Source of the DNA: Alicycliphilus denitrificans K601
GTDB lineage: Bacteria; Pseudomonadota; Gammaproteobacteria; Burkholderiales; Burkholderiaceae_C
Direction: 5' to 3'
DNA length: 64,000 nucleotides
NCBI RefSeq assembly: GCF_000204645.1
Contig: NC_015422.1
Span: forward strand, 3,427,001-3,491,000
Below are positions 33,486-41,804 of the stretch, piece by piece. How positions within the stretch are numbered: position 1 is the stretch's first letter; every line of letters starts with the position of its first letter. The notes beneath the pieces were generated by a model, which saw nothing but the letters and a program-made list of their open reading frames with translations, made no database searches and was not told where the DNA came from. The position numbers were made by a program, and so were the translations under genes.

Positions 33486-34766
33486 TCAGACCAGTTCGCT
33501 CAGCGGTTCCTGCAGCGCATGGCACGTCGAGGACGTTGAGTCCGTAGCGCTTCCGATCAGCCTTGCCGCGATGACCTCGGGCTGCGCGTGGTCCAGCGCG
33601 GCCATGCAGGCCAGCAGGGGTTCGGGGCGAACCTCGGCCACCTTCGCCCAGGCGCGCAGCTTGTCTTCCAGGTGTGGCAGTTGGGAGATGCCGGCCGCGC
33701 GCGTGCGCACCACAGGTACGATGCGCCCCTCCAACTTGGCCTCAGCCGCGCCTGCCAGCATGCGCTGGATCGCCTCGCGGTCGACCGCGCCGCGGTCCTC
33801 GTCCGCGACGGTCCAGCGCACGCGCACGCTGGCGCCCGTCACGTCCTGGCGCGCGATTGCGTCTCGCAGTTGGTCAAGATCCGGGCGCCCTTCGAAGACG
33901 ATGTCGACGGTGCGGCGCGCTGGCGTGGCTTCCAGCGTGCAGCGCGCATCGTCGGCACCGACTTCCCAGACCAGAAAACCCTTCTCGCCCTCCTCGCCGT
34001 AGTGGAAGCGACCGATCGACCCAGGATAGGCGATGAGCTGCTCTCCTCGGTCACCCTGTCTGCTCCAGGCCTGGTGCCGGTGGATGTGGCCAAGCATGAA
34101 GGCCTGGGCCTCGGCCGCGAAGAGCGCGCCAGTCGTGAACTCGTGGTCGAAGCCCGCCATCGGCACGCCGTGCTCGCTCACGCAGCCGAACACCGTCCCG
34201 TGCGACACGCCGATCGTGGGCAGGGCCCGACCGCGCGCCAGCCGGTGGGTGGGCGCCCAGCCGGCCAGCAGGCGCTCCAGGTGCTCGCCAACGGCCTCGG
34301 CGGCATCCACCGCCCCGACCGCAGCCGCCAGCTCTGCCCTGTTGACAGTCGGCAGGCAGGAAAACAAGGCGACGGCATCGCTGGGCAGCACCTCAAAGCG
34401 CCAGTCGGGGGAGCGCTGCCAGCCCCGCCCGCGCGTCAGCACCGCCTGCCCGATGCCTTCGGCCACATGGATGGGATGGCGGCCGCCCAGCGCCCGGAAG
34501 ATCCCGAGTGTGCCCGGCGGCTCGTGGGAGTAGGTTCCCTGCAGCAGCAGCACGGGACAGTGATCGGCGAGCCGCCGCACCTGCTCCACCAGCCGCCGGG
34601 CCGCCGGGGCGTGCAGGTCGAGCGCATGGTCGGTGGCATCCCCAGAGATGACGGCGGCGTCGACGCCGAGCGACGCCGCGCGGTCGATGGCCGCGCCGAA
34701 GCAGAGGTCCGCCTCGGCCAGCGTCCGGCTGCCGTAGTGCAAGTCGGAAAAATGGGCAATGCGCAT
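33486..34766 (-). CDS. SbcD/Mre11-like metallophosphoesterase
   Basis: 426 residues. Calcineurin-like motifs: HFSDLHYG at the start, ISGDATDH, a GNHD equivalent changed to QGTYSH, HGTVFG and GHIHRH. The GNHD change removes the usual asparagine, so metal binding may differ. AAGGAG lies 7 nt before the ATG at 34766. It follows the hydrolase/metal-binding gene by 11 bp and would partner the SbcC-like ATPase at 29389. Confidence 0.82.
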   Translation of the reverse strand: MRIAHFSDLHYGSRTLAEADLCFGAAIDRAASLGVDAAVISGDATDHALDLHAPAARRLVEQVRRLADHCPVLLLQGTYSHEPPGTLGIFRALGGRHPIHVAEGIGQAVLTRGRGWQRSPDWRFEVLPSDAVALFSCLPTVNRAELAAAVGAVDAAEAVGEHLERLLAGWAPTHRLARGRALPTIGVSHGTVFGCVSEHGVPMAGFDHEFTTGALFAAEAQAFMLGHIHRHQAWSRQGDRGEQLIAYPGSIGRFHYGEEGEKGFLVWEVGADDARCTLEATPARRTVDIVFEGRPDLDQLRDAIARQDVTGASVRVRWTVADEDRGAVDREAIQRMLAGAAEAKLEGRIVPVVRTRAAGISQLPHLEDKLRAWAKVAEVRPEPLLACMAALDHAQPEVIAARLIGSATDSTSSTCHALQEPLSELV

Positions 34767-34777
34767 GGTCGTCTCCT

Positions 34778-36061
34778 TCACGCCGACGCGCGCAACTCGA
34801 CGTCGATCTTGTCGGCGTAGCCCCGCGGATCGTTACGGTAGCGCTCCAGTTCATCCCAGGCCCGGCCCCTGCCATGCGGGTTGACCCGCCAGCCACGGCC
34901 CCATCGGCGATCCGCATAGGCCTGGTAGCGCTCCACCGGCAGACCGATGCCCCGCACGCGCGCCAGCAACTGCTCCAGCGTCGGGCGGCCCGGGGACGGC
35001 TCCGCCGTCTCCGAACCGTCAATGTCGTACTCCTCTGCCCGCGTCTGCACCTCGTCAAGGCCTTGCCCGCCAACTGCTGTACCGTCGAGGATCTGGGTCG
35101 CCAGGCGGGCTTGCTGGACGATCGCCTCCTCGTCTTCGTGGTCGCGCAGGAGCGCCGTCACGTCCACGGGTGCCTCGAGCACGATGATCCACTGGGGCAC
35201 GCGCACCGCCCGTCCCTGGTCATCGATGTGCGGCACCTCCTTGAGCACCTTGGTCAGGAAGAAGGTCGTGCGGTCGCGTCCCAGGAATCCGGAAATGCGC
35301 CCACCGCGCATTTGGGCGATGGCCTGGAAGCGCTGGATGGCGGCACTCATCGCGTAGAAACTCGTGGTGGGCAGCTCCAACGCGCTGATCGAACGGATGC
35401 CGGGAATGAAGAACAGGAAGCGGCCCGTGAGATTGCACTGGCGGGCCTGGTATTCGGGGCAAGACTCCGGGTTGCAGATGCCGCCGTTTTCCTCCCGGGG
35501 CATGGTCTTGCGCCCGCCGAAGATGCGGATCGTGCGCCGCCCGGTGTGGTCCACCGGCACCGGTGCATGGCGCATGCAGTGGCGCACCAGCCCATCGGGC
35601 GAATACTGCGACCAGAATCGCTTTTCGTGCGTGCTCCAAGCCGCCAGCTCGTGCGGCATCACGGTCTGCCAGTGGTCGGACGGGAAAACGACCGGGAAGC
35701 GGTACAGCCGATGGCCCTGCCCCCGATCCTCGCCGTAGGTGTCGAGAATCTCGCGCGCGATTTCCGGGTTGGGGAAGTCCACTCCGCGCACCGTGAACCA
35801 CGGTACGTTGCGCGGCACCAGCGGGGACTTGAGCTGGGGCAGCGCCTGTGCCAGCGCCCTCTCGATCGCCTCGAACGATCGCCCTTCGGCCACGCCCTGG
35901 GTGTAGATGGCCTTGGCCTCGGGTTGCTCGGCCGCCTTGCGCGTGAGCACCATGATGCCCGGGCGGATCTTGCCGCCGATGGGGATGCGCGCGGGGGCCT
36001 GGCCCAGCAAGGTCGGCAAGGAGTCCGGTCCGCCCTGCACCGTGATAATGGCTTGTGCCAT
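34778..36061 (-). CDS. Hydrolase/metal-binding (recombination directionality factor-like) protein
   Basis: 427 residues, ATG at 36061 with AAGGAG upstream. Matches proteins listed as 'hydrolase or metal-binding protein' in conjugative elements. A cysteine cluster (CNPESCPEYQARQCN) near residue 200 probably binds metal; other blocks are VLTRKAAEQPEAKA and IRIFGGRKTMPR. Some relatives are called recombination directionality factors, which is not demonstrated here. First gene of the operon with the Mre11-like protein. Confidence 0.7.
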   Translation of the reverse strand: MAQAIITVQGGPDSLPTLLGQAPARIPIGGKIRPGIMVLTRKAAEQPEAKAIYTQGVAEGRSFEAIERALAQALPQLKSPLVPRNVPWFTVRGVDFPNPEIAREILDTYGEDRGQGHRLYRFPVVFPSDHWQTVMPHELAAWSTHEKRFWSQYSPDGLVRHCMRHAPVPVDHTGRRTIRIFGGRKTMPREENGGICNPESCPEYQARQCNLTGRFLFFIPGIRSISALELPTTSFYAMSAAIQRFQAIAQMRGGRISGFLGRDRTTFFLTKVLKEVPHIDDQGRAVRVPQWIIVLEAPVDVTALLRDHEDEEAIVQQARLATQILDGTAVGGQGLDEVQTRAEEYDIDGSETAEPSPGRPTLEQLLARVRGIGLPVERYQAYADRRWGRGWRVNPHGRGRAWDELERYRNDPRGYADKIDVELRASA

Positions 36062-36194
36062 GGAGTGCTCCTTCATGAACATCGGGACATTCCGATGGTT
36101 CATGCTCTCGCGCATATGGCCGTCATCAACCCTTGGCACCGGCTTGCAGCTGATCGCGCAGCTGTAAGCCGATAGACCCAACATTCCCGAGTTG

Positions 36195-36207
36195 AATCTT
36201 CAAGATT
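36195..36207. promoter_or_regulatory. Palindrome between divergent genes
   Basis: AATCTT-C-AAGATT is a perfect 6-bp inverted repeat in the 291-bp region between the hydrolase gene and the recombinase-like gene. It may be an operator for the latter's helix-turn-helix N-terminus. Confidence 0.4.
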
Positions 36208-36352
36208 GCCCAAGGCGTAGCGTTGACGGACAGGGCACACACTTGGCTGATGCCGAAACCCCCTGCATTTCGCCGCGGTTTCGGCTGGCGCGCAGTCAAG
36301 CAACTGTTCAGCATGGATCCATGGCCAAGCTGGAGCAACAAGGAGCGATAGC

Positions 36353-37306
36353 GTGCAAGTGGAGGAAACCATCGAACCCGAAGAGGGAACACCGCAAAGT
36401 TCCTGGGCGCTCGCGATCGCGATGCTGCGTGGCGTTCTGAACGGTGACACCTACGACGCCGTCGCATCCCGACATGGCATCACGCGCACGGCCGTCGAAC
36501 GGCGCATCAAGGCCGTCGCCATCCATGTCGCCTCCACCGCCGGCATCGCGGGACTGAATGCCGAGGGAGCGACCTTCGTTCGGCGTCTCCGGCTGCATCG
36601 CGACGCCATCCACGACGCCTTGGACAGACTGGGCACCGAACCACCTGCCCATGCACGGCATATTCGCGTTCTCACCGATCAGGAAATCAGCTCAGGTGCC
36701 GTGCGCATTCGAGGGCGCAGTCAGCAGCCCCACGAAGATCTCGCCCTTTACTACATCCTGCTCGCCACGGGCGCCCGGCCGCTGGAGATCGCTCGCCTTG
36801 AAGTCCGCGACTATCTCCATGCCGACGGCACGGTGCGCCGAATCTCGTCTGTCCGGCCCGAGGTCGCCATCACCGGGAAGGAGCGTCCGCTTTTCTTCTG
36901 CAGCACGCGGCTCGAGGAAGCCTTGAACGCCTACCTGGCAGAACGCGTTGCCGCCCGACAGGGGTTGGGCTCAGGCGGGTGGTACCGAGGACTCGACCCC
37001 GCCAGCCGGCTCTTTCTGTCCGCCAATGGCCAGGGCTTCGAGATCAAGCCCTATGGGTCGAATGGCCAGAAGCGGTTCCGGTGCCGTGCCATACAAGAAA
37101 CCTACCGCAAGCTTTTCCGCTACGCCGAACTCAAGCAGGTGACCGCGCTCACGGTCCGCCATACCGTGGCCGACCGCCTCTATGCAAGAGGCGCGGACGA
37201 ATCCCAGATAGGACTGCTGCTGGGCATCGCCGACCGCAGTGCGGTACGGGAGCAATTCCCCCGCCGTCTGCCATCGCTGGACACCCTGACCACCGATCTG
37301 GTGTAG
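36353..37306 (+). CDS. Tyrosine-recombinase-like protein lacking catalytic tyrosine, with N-terminal HTH
   Basis: 317 residues. GTG start at 36353 with AAGGAG 7 nt upstream. Residues 20-55 look like a helix-turn-helix (YDAVASRHGITRTAVERRI). The C-terminal part keeps the first arginine (ATGARPLEIARL, R142), the lysine (TGKERP) and RH (TVRHT, 269-270). The histidine of HxxR is leucine (L266), the LGH histidine is isoleucine (I292), and phenylalanine (F302) stands where the tyrosine nucleophile is expected. It is probably a DNA-binding or accessory protein. The DUF1173 gene follows 5 bp later. Confidence 0.72.
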   Translation: MQVEETIEPEEGTPQSSWALAIAMLRGVLNGDTYDAVASRHGITRTAVERRIKAVAIHVASTAGIAGLNAEGATFVRRLRLHRDAIHDALDRLGTEPPAHARHIRVLTDQEISSGAVRIRGRSQQPHEDLALYYILLATGARPLEIARLEVRDYLHADGTVRRISSVRPEVAITGKERPLFFCSTRLEEALNAYLAERVAARQGLGSGGWYRGLDPASRLFLSANGQGFEIKPYGSNGQKRFRCRAIQETYRKLFRYAELKQVTALTVRHTVADRLYARGADESQIGLLLGIADRSAVREQFPRRLPSLDTLTTDLV

Positions 37307-37311
37307 CGGCC

Positions 37312-38556
37312 ATGAACGGGATCACAGCCGTTCCGGCCCCGGATGAGCAACGATTCTCCATCCGTGGCCAGATCTGGCAGATCACCGATCCGGGCCTGCA
37401 AGAGGCCCTCGCCCAGATTCATGACACGGCGGAACGGCCGCGTTGCCTGTGCGTGCCCGATGGGGTCGAGATGTACGTGGCACGGCACCGTCAATACCTC
37501 GTGAAACGAATGCCGGACACCGGCAAGTCCCATCATCCACTGTGCCCATCGTATGAGCCCGACAACGCCTATTCGGGACTGGGTGACTTGGTGGGCGACG
37601 CCGTGCTCGAAACGCATCCGGGCCATGTCGAGCTTCGCGTCGACTTTCCGTGGACGCGCGTTCATAGGCGGGCTGTGGCGCGCGGCGAGCCGGACGAGCC
37701 GGGAGAGGTTTCGGTACCGCGCAGGCGCATGACCCTCAGAGCCGTCACGCACTTCCTGTTCGAACGGGCGGGCTTCAACCGGTGGACACCGGCGATGTCC
37801 GGGAAACGCAATCAAGGGGTGCTGTGCAAGTACCTGCTCGAAGCCGCTGCGGAGATCGAGGTCAAGGGCAAGTGCCTGGCCGAAAGGCTCTACGTCCCCG
37901 AGCCCTTCAGCGAACCCGCAAAGGCTGATATCGCGCGGCGTCGGCGTGCCAAGTTGGCAGTGCTGCAACCCCATGACGGCCAGGCACCGCTCGCGCTGGT
38001 GATCGGCGAGTTCAAGACCTGCGAGCGCGGTGACAACGGCTGCCGCATCTGGATCCGCCACATGCCGGATGCTCCGCTTCTGATGGACTCACGCGCGTGG
38101 GATCGCCTGGCTCGCACCTACGCGGCCCTGCTGGAAGCGCGCGATGCAGATTCCGGCCACCCCGTCCGGCTCGTCATGGCGGCGCTGATCCACGCCCGGC
38201 GGGAGTTCACCTACGAGATCGACGCTGCCAGTCTGATGCTGGTCAGCGAGCAGTGGATTCCCGTGGATGGCATCCACGAACTCCCCCTCGTCGATGCCTT
38301 GATCGCGCAAAGGCGGCGCTTTCTCAAACCGTTGCGCTATGACGCCAAAGCTGCGGCAGCCTTCCCCAATGCTCTGCTGCTGGACTGCGGCACCACACTC
38401 GTCCCTTTGCATCTGACCAGCGAATTCATGAACCCAAGGGACCGGGCCCTGAAGCAAAAAGCGATTCTCGCTGGCGGAATTTCAAACGCGTGGCATTGGC
38501 ATACCGCCAATCCGATGCCGTCACTGCCTCCCAAAGCATCGGGCCAGCGCCTCTGA
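37312..38556 (+). CDS. DUF1173 family protein
   Basis: 414 residues from the ATG at 37312. Recognised as DUF1173 from CLCVPDGVEMYVARH, HHPLCPSYEP and GDAVLETHPG blocks. Two cysteine-histidine sets near the start (RCLC..., HHPLC) suggest metal binding. The family is common on integrative elements; function is unknown. Coupled to the recombinase-like gene. Confidence 0.82.
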   Translation: MNGITAVPAPDEQRFSIRGQIWQITDPGLQEALAQIHDTAERPRCLCVPDGVEMYVARHRQYLVKRMPDTGKSHHPLCPSYEPDNAYSGLGDLVGDAVLETHPGHVELRVDFPWTRVHRRAVARGEPDEPGEVSVPRRRMTLRAVTHFLFERAGFNRWTPAMSGKRNQGVLCKYLLEAAAEIEVKGKCLAERLYVPEPFSEPAKADIARRRRAKLAVLQPHDGQAPLALVIGEFKTCERGDNGCRIWIRHMPDAPLLMDSRAWDRLARTYAALLEARDADSGHPVRLVMAALIHARREFTYEIDAASLMLVSEQWIPVDGIHELPLVDALIAQRRRFLKPLRYDAKAAAAFPNALLLDCGTTLVPLHLTSEFMNPRDRALKQKAILAGGISNAWHWHTANPMPSLPPKASGQRL

Positions 38557-38568
38557 CCGTCGCCTGAG

Positions 38569-38603
38569 GTTCCGGTTGCTCACGCATCCACTGCAGCCGG
38601 AAC
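38569..38603. terminator. Hairpin between DUF1173 and AlpA genes
   Basis: GTTCCGGTTGC (38569-38579) pairs with GCAGCCGGAAC (38593-38603): 11 bp with one wobble, between convergent stops. No T-run. Confidence 0.5.
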
Positions 38604-38614
38604 ACGCCAGTCGT

Positions 38615-38854
38615 TCAATCCTGCTCGGCAATCCATCGCCGTACATCCTCTACGCGCCATGCCGTGATCCCAACCGACAGGCGAATCGGGGCGGGGAATA
38701 CCCCTTCGTTGACACGCCGCCAAAGCGTGGACTTGGAAAACGGGACGAAGCTCAGCAGCAGCTTCTGGCGGACGAATCCCGTATCGGGCAGCCTGGGCCG
38801 CTGCGCCTGAAGTCCGGCGGGCGCAGCGGGAGAAGTGGTCGAGGTAACTTGCAT
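38615..38854 (-). CDS. alpA: AlpA-family excisionase-like transcriptional regulator
   Basis: 79 residues. MerR-like HTH of AlpA/phage excisionase type: LLSFVPFSKSTLWRRVNEG, FPAPIRL, AWRVEDVRRWIAEQ. The ATG at 38854 is preferred (AAGGA 6 nt upstream) over one 6 bp earlier. Such proteins control integrase genes or assist excision. Confidence 0.85.
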   Translation of the reverse strand: MQVTSTTSPAAPAGLQAQRPRLPDTGFVRQKLLLSFVPFSKSTLWRRVNEGVFPAPIRLSVGITAWRVEDVRRWIAEQD

Positions 38855-39281
38855 GATCATTCCTTGTCTTGGCGAATGCCAAAGGTGCAGGGGCATGACC
38901 AGCTCTGTCGCAGCGAAGTCGGTCTTGAAAGGCTTTCGCTGCCGAGGAACGCAGGACTCCTACCTCTGTGCAGGCGTTCCATTCAGGCACAGGGCAATGG
39001 GTGTATGAGGTTTGAATCAGCAGATCACGAACACATTCCGGCCGCAAAGCGCAGAGCAACAGGAACAGTGTTCAATACATGGGGCCGAGTGGGAACGCGG
39101 CCTGAAGGCAGGTGACGACTGCGACGCACTTGGCTTGCCAAGTGGACTGCGGGGCGAAGGTGCAATCTCAGCCCCTGTGCATCACTTTACCCGCGCAGGC
39201 CCATGCCGTACCGGCTGCATTCAACGCGGCGCGGGCAAACGGCCCCACGCGCAGCCGGTTGTCCGTGGAGACGTCACGATG
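38855..39281. other. Intergenic region upstream of alpA
   Basis: 427 bp between the alpA start and the DUF1845 stop. It must hold the alpA promoter, but I could not pick a convincing one. No gene or clear repeat seen. Confidence 0.45.
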
Positions 39282-40067
39282 CTATGCCGGATCCACCGTG
39301 ACGGCGTCGGCCTCTGAAGACGAAGGTGGTGCGATGTCGTCGGCCCCAGCCACGCCCTGCGCTGCGTCGGCCTCCACCAGGAGACTGGCTGCGACATCGT
39401 CTGCTGGCGGCGCTTCGCCGGGTTGGGAGCTCTCCGCTTCGCCCGCACTTCCAGCATCACCGGCAGTGCGGCGCGCGTCGAGCGCATTCATCTCCCGCCG
39501 CAGGCGTGTCGCCAGGTTGCGCGCCCCGTTCGCCACGTCACGCACCTTGCGCTTGAGCGCGGCCCGTTCGACATCGACGGCCTGCTGGGTGATGATTTCG
39601 TGGATCTCGAGCGTCTGCAGCAGCGGCATCAGCTGATCGAGCTTGCCCAGGATTTCCAGATACCGGCGGCTGCTCGACGAGAGCACCCCCACCTCCAGAT
39701 CCAAAGGGACGGTGTCGTAGGTCGCGGTGCTGGTGATGCCATTCGCATGGAACAGGGCCTCGGCACCGTCGATCGCCTTGTTGAGATCCTCGGCAACCTT
39801 GTCCATCTGCGACCGGATCAGCGCCTCGACCTTGCTGACGTCGTCGTGGTTCAGCCGGGTGCGCGAGATCACCGAGATGAAATGAATGCCCAACTGGAAG
39901 GTGTTGAAGTAGCGGATGAACAGGCGCTTGCCCTCGGCACTGGCAAAGCTCGCCTTGATCTTCAACGAAGCCGCTTCGACGCGGCGGAAGTCGGCCTTGG
40001 TTTCCTTCGCGAGGATGCGGGCGTTGACCCCCCCTTGGTCGTGCTTGACGAAATCAATGTCGGCCAT
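39282..40067 (-). CDS. DUF1845 family protein
   Basis: 261 residues, ATG at 40067 with AGGAG 9 nt upstream. Family features: ILAKETKADFRRVE, LFIRYFNTFQLGIHFISVISRTR, helical middle, and an acidic low-complexity tail of ~60 residues. This Pfam family includes, as far as I recall, the IncC conjugation activator AcaB, so a regulatory role is possible but unproven. Confidence 0.78.
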   Translation of the reverse strand: MADIDFVKHDQGGVNARILAKETKADFRRVEAASLKIKASFASAEGKRLFIRYFNTFQLGIHFISVISRTRLNHDDVSKVEALIRSQMDKVAEDLNKAIDGAEALFHANGITSTATYDTVPLDLEVGVLSSSSRRYLEILGKLDQLMPLLQTLEIHEIITQQAVDVERAALKRKVRDVANGARNLATRLRREMNALDARRTAGDAGSAGEAESSQPGEAPPADDVAASLLVEADAAQGVAGADDIAPPSSSEADAVTVDPA

Positions 40068-40557
40068 GATCGAGTTCTCCTGAGGCAGCGCTGCCCGGAT
40101 CAATGATCGGCCATGCAGCCACGGGTCGCCACGCGAAACGGCCACGAAGTCAGGCTGCTTTCGGCATTGGCGCGCATTGCCTGCACCTCAGGCATTGACG
40201 CGCAAGGGGCGGCCCTCTACTGTGCGAAGCATGCAGTAGCTGGCCCTGCACCCCTGGCAAGCCCTGGAGTTTCCATCGACACGGTCTGAGCGCGATGCGC
40301 GGGATCGCTGTCTCCACGTAGCGCTTCCCGCAGGCGGCTTTCGAGGCCGGCCCCGAGGGTAGCAATGCCCTCGGCCTGGCGCCGAAAGCTTCCCCCGCCG
40401 GTCGCTGGCACACCGGCCCCATGGCGCATCCCGCCGTGACCCAAGCCAGCCCAGGAATCTCCGATCCGTCTCGCGGATCCGTCCACCCATCCACCCCTTG
40501 GGGCTCATCGCCCCTTGATTGGTGCGTTGGCTCCTGTTTTTCTCCAAGGAGCCAACC
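40068..40557. other. Intergenic region with structured leader
   Basis: 490 bp between divergent genes. A GATCCG/CGGATC hairpin lies near 40474-40490 and the leader of the next gene at 40500-40555. The remainder is GC-rich and shows no gene. Confidence 0.5.
40500..40555 (+). ncRNA. Leader with ribosome-binding site sequestered in a hairpin
   Basis: GGGG (40500-40503) pairs with CCCC (40511-40514). Then TTGGCTCC (40527-40534) is exactly complementary to GGAGCCAA (40548-40555), which contains the Shine-Dalgarno AAGGAG (40546-40551) and ends 2 nt before the ATG. The TGTTTTTC loop replaces the T-run of other leaders. Translation should need melting of this stem. Confidence 0.6.
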
Positions 40558-41139
40558 ATGCTGCACCCCAGCGTCGCACCCAAGTTCCGAGCTGCTTCCT
40601 CCGTCTACTCCGAGCCATCGCGGCCTTTCTTCCACGTCTTGCTCGACAGGCTTCAAACCGATGCCTCGGCGGCCACAACGGCCACAGCCTTGGCCTCGCT
40701 GGATGCGGACCAAGGCTCTCCCATCGAATGGAGCGAGGAAGACGTCGTGCTGCTTCACTGGCGGCTGCTCAAGGAAATCGGCCGCCTGGCCGATCCCGAG
40801 ACACCGCTGGAAGAGAAGTTCGACACCTTGCGCTGGGTCTTCACCGAGCGCGACAAGGACCTCCGGCCCTTCAGCTTCGTGTCCTGCCTGCGCGTGGTGG
40901 GCTGCAGCCCCCTGTCGCCCCTGCCGTACTGCGGCCTGGTCGATGTCGAGGAAGTGCGCGACTTCATCCGTCTCGCCATCCCCCACTGGCTGCAGCAGAC
41001 CCTGAAGCGCTACCCCACCTGGGTACGCGAGGCCATCGTGGACCACCCCGACTGGGTGGAAGAGCGACTGGCCCGCAACCCGCAATGGATCAACGAAGAA
41101 GTCAGGCGCTTCGCCAGCGAGGGCGACCTCTTCGCCTGA
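40558..41139 (+). CDS. Conserved hypothetical protein
   Basis: 193 residues. Soluble, with Trp-rich C-terminus (PHWLQQTLKRYPTWVREAIVDHP, broken here by charged turns) containing three short W-V/W-I repeats. Two cysteines (SCLRVVGC). No known domain. First of a row of co-oriented backbone genes. Confidence 0.66.
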   Translation: MLHPSVAPKFRAASSVYSEPSRPFFHVLLDRLQTDASAATTATALASLDADQGSPIEWSEEDVVLLHWRLLKEIGRLADPETPLEEKFDTLRWVFTERDKDLRPFSFVSCLRVVGCSPLSPLPYCGLVDVEEVRDFIRLAIPHWLQQTLKRYPTWVREAIVDHPDWVEERLARNPQWINEEVRRFASEGDLFA

Positions 41140-41172
41140 CTGCCCATCAACCCCGTCCGAAAGGAGTCCGCC

Positions 41173-41394
41173 ATGAAGAACGTTCTTTGCCTGCTGGCGA
41201 TCTTCTTCGCCTACGGCCTGGCCGGCCACCTGGACTACCAGGATGCCGTCGCCATGGAAGAAGCCATGCGCCAGGACGATCCGCCGTCCTGCGCCACGCC
41301 GCAGTTCGAGTCAACGCCTGCGCGCCTGGCCCGGGCTGAACCCCACACCCCACCGGCCTGGCGGCCGGAGGATCACGAAGGGATCGAAAAATGA
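41173..41394 (+). CDS. Small secreted or periplasmic hypothetical protein
   Basis: 73 residues. N-terminal hydrophobic segment MKNVLCLLAIFFAYGLAG is a signal peptide or anchor; the rest is short, acidic and Pro-rich. Shine-Dalgarno AAGGAG 9 nt upstream. Stop overlaps the next ATG (ATGA). Confidence 0.6.
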   Translation: MKNVLCLLAIFFAYGLAGHLDYQDAVAMEEAMRQDDPPSCATPQFESTPARLARAEPHTPPAWRPEDHEGIEK

Positions 41395-41738
41395 ACCACA
41401 TCGCACGCACACCAAGCCGCCCGGCCGCCCTGCTCACGGTCCAGGCCCTGGGCGACATCGAGTACCTGGTGAAGGAGAGCGAAGTGCTCACCGGCCAGGC
41501 CGGCAGAAGCTTTGTCATCGCCGGAGCCGACCGCCTGTCCTACCGGGTGCACTGGCATCCGCTCGGATTCAAGGTCGAGCGCCTCGACGAGAGCGGCGAC
41601 GTACTGAATTGCCAGCACCTGCTGCCCTGGGAGTTCTCTCAGCACAGCTTGGCCCAGGCCCTCGCCTGCGGCCAGTTGTTCACGGCACCGGTGCCGCGCG
41701 TGTCTTGCGCGTTTGGCGCATCCGGCGCCACCGCCTGA
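41391..41738 (+). CDS. Conserved hypothetical protein
   Basis: 115 residues in ATGA overlap with the previous gene. Beta-rich (VQALGDIEYLVKESEVL, YRVHWHPLGFKVERL), no membrane segment, one cysteine pair. Function unknown. Followed by the structured leader of the HATPase gene. Confidence 0.62.
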   Translation: MNHIARTPSRPAALLTVQALGDIEYLVKESEVLTGQAGRSFVIAGADRLSYRVHWHPLGFKVERLDESGDVLNCQHLLPWEFSQHSLAQALACGQLFTAPVPRVSCAFGASGATA

Positions 41739-41751
41739 TTTCTTTCACCCC

Positions 41752-41798
41752 GCCAGCGGGCTCGCTCGCTGTGCGGGCGGGCGCTGGCCATTCAGGAG
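41752..41798 (+). ncRNA. Nested-hairpin leader of the HATPase gene
   Basis: Outer GCCAGCG (41752-41758) with CGCTGGC (41782-41788), inner GCTCGC/GCGGGC with wobbles, then AGGAG at 41794-41798 and ATG at 41805. No T-run. GGGCTCGCTC resembles the 17611 leader. Confidence 0.55.
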
Positions 41799-41804
41799 AT
41801 CACC

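Noticed and set aside
36353..37306. Active integrase of the element
   Set aside because: Catalytic tyrosine and two histidines are missing; the recombinase at the left edge has the full residue set.
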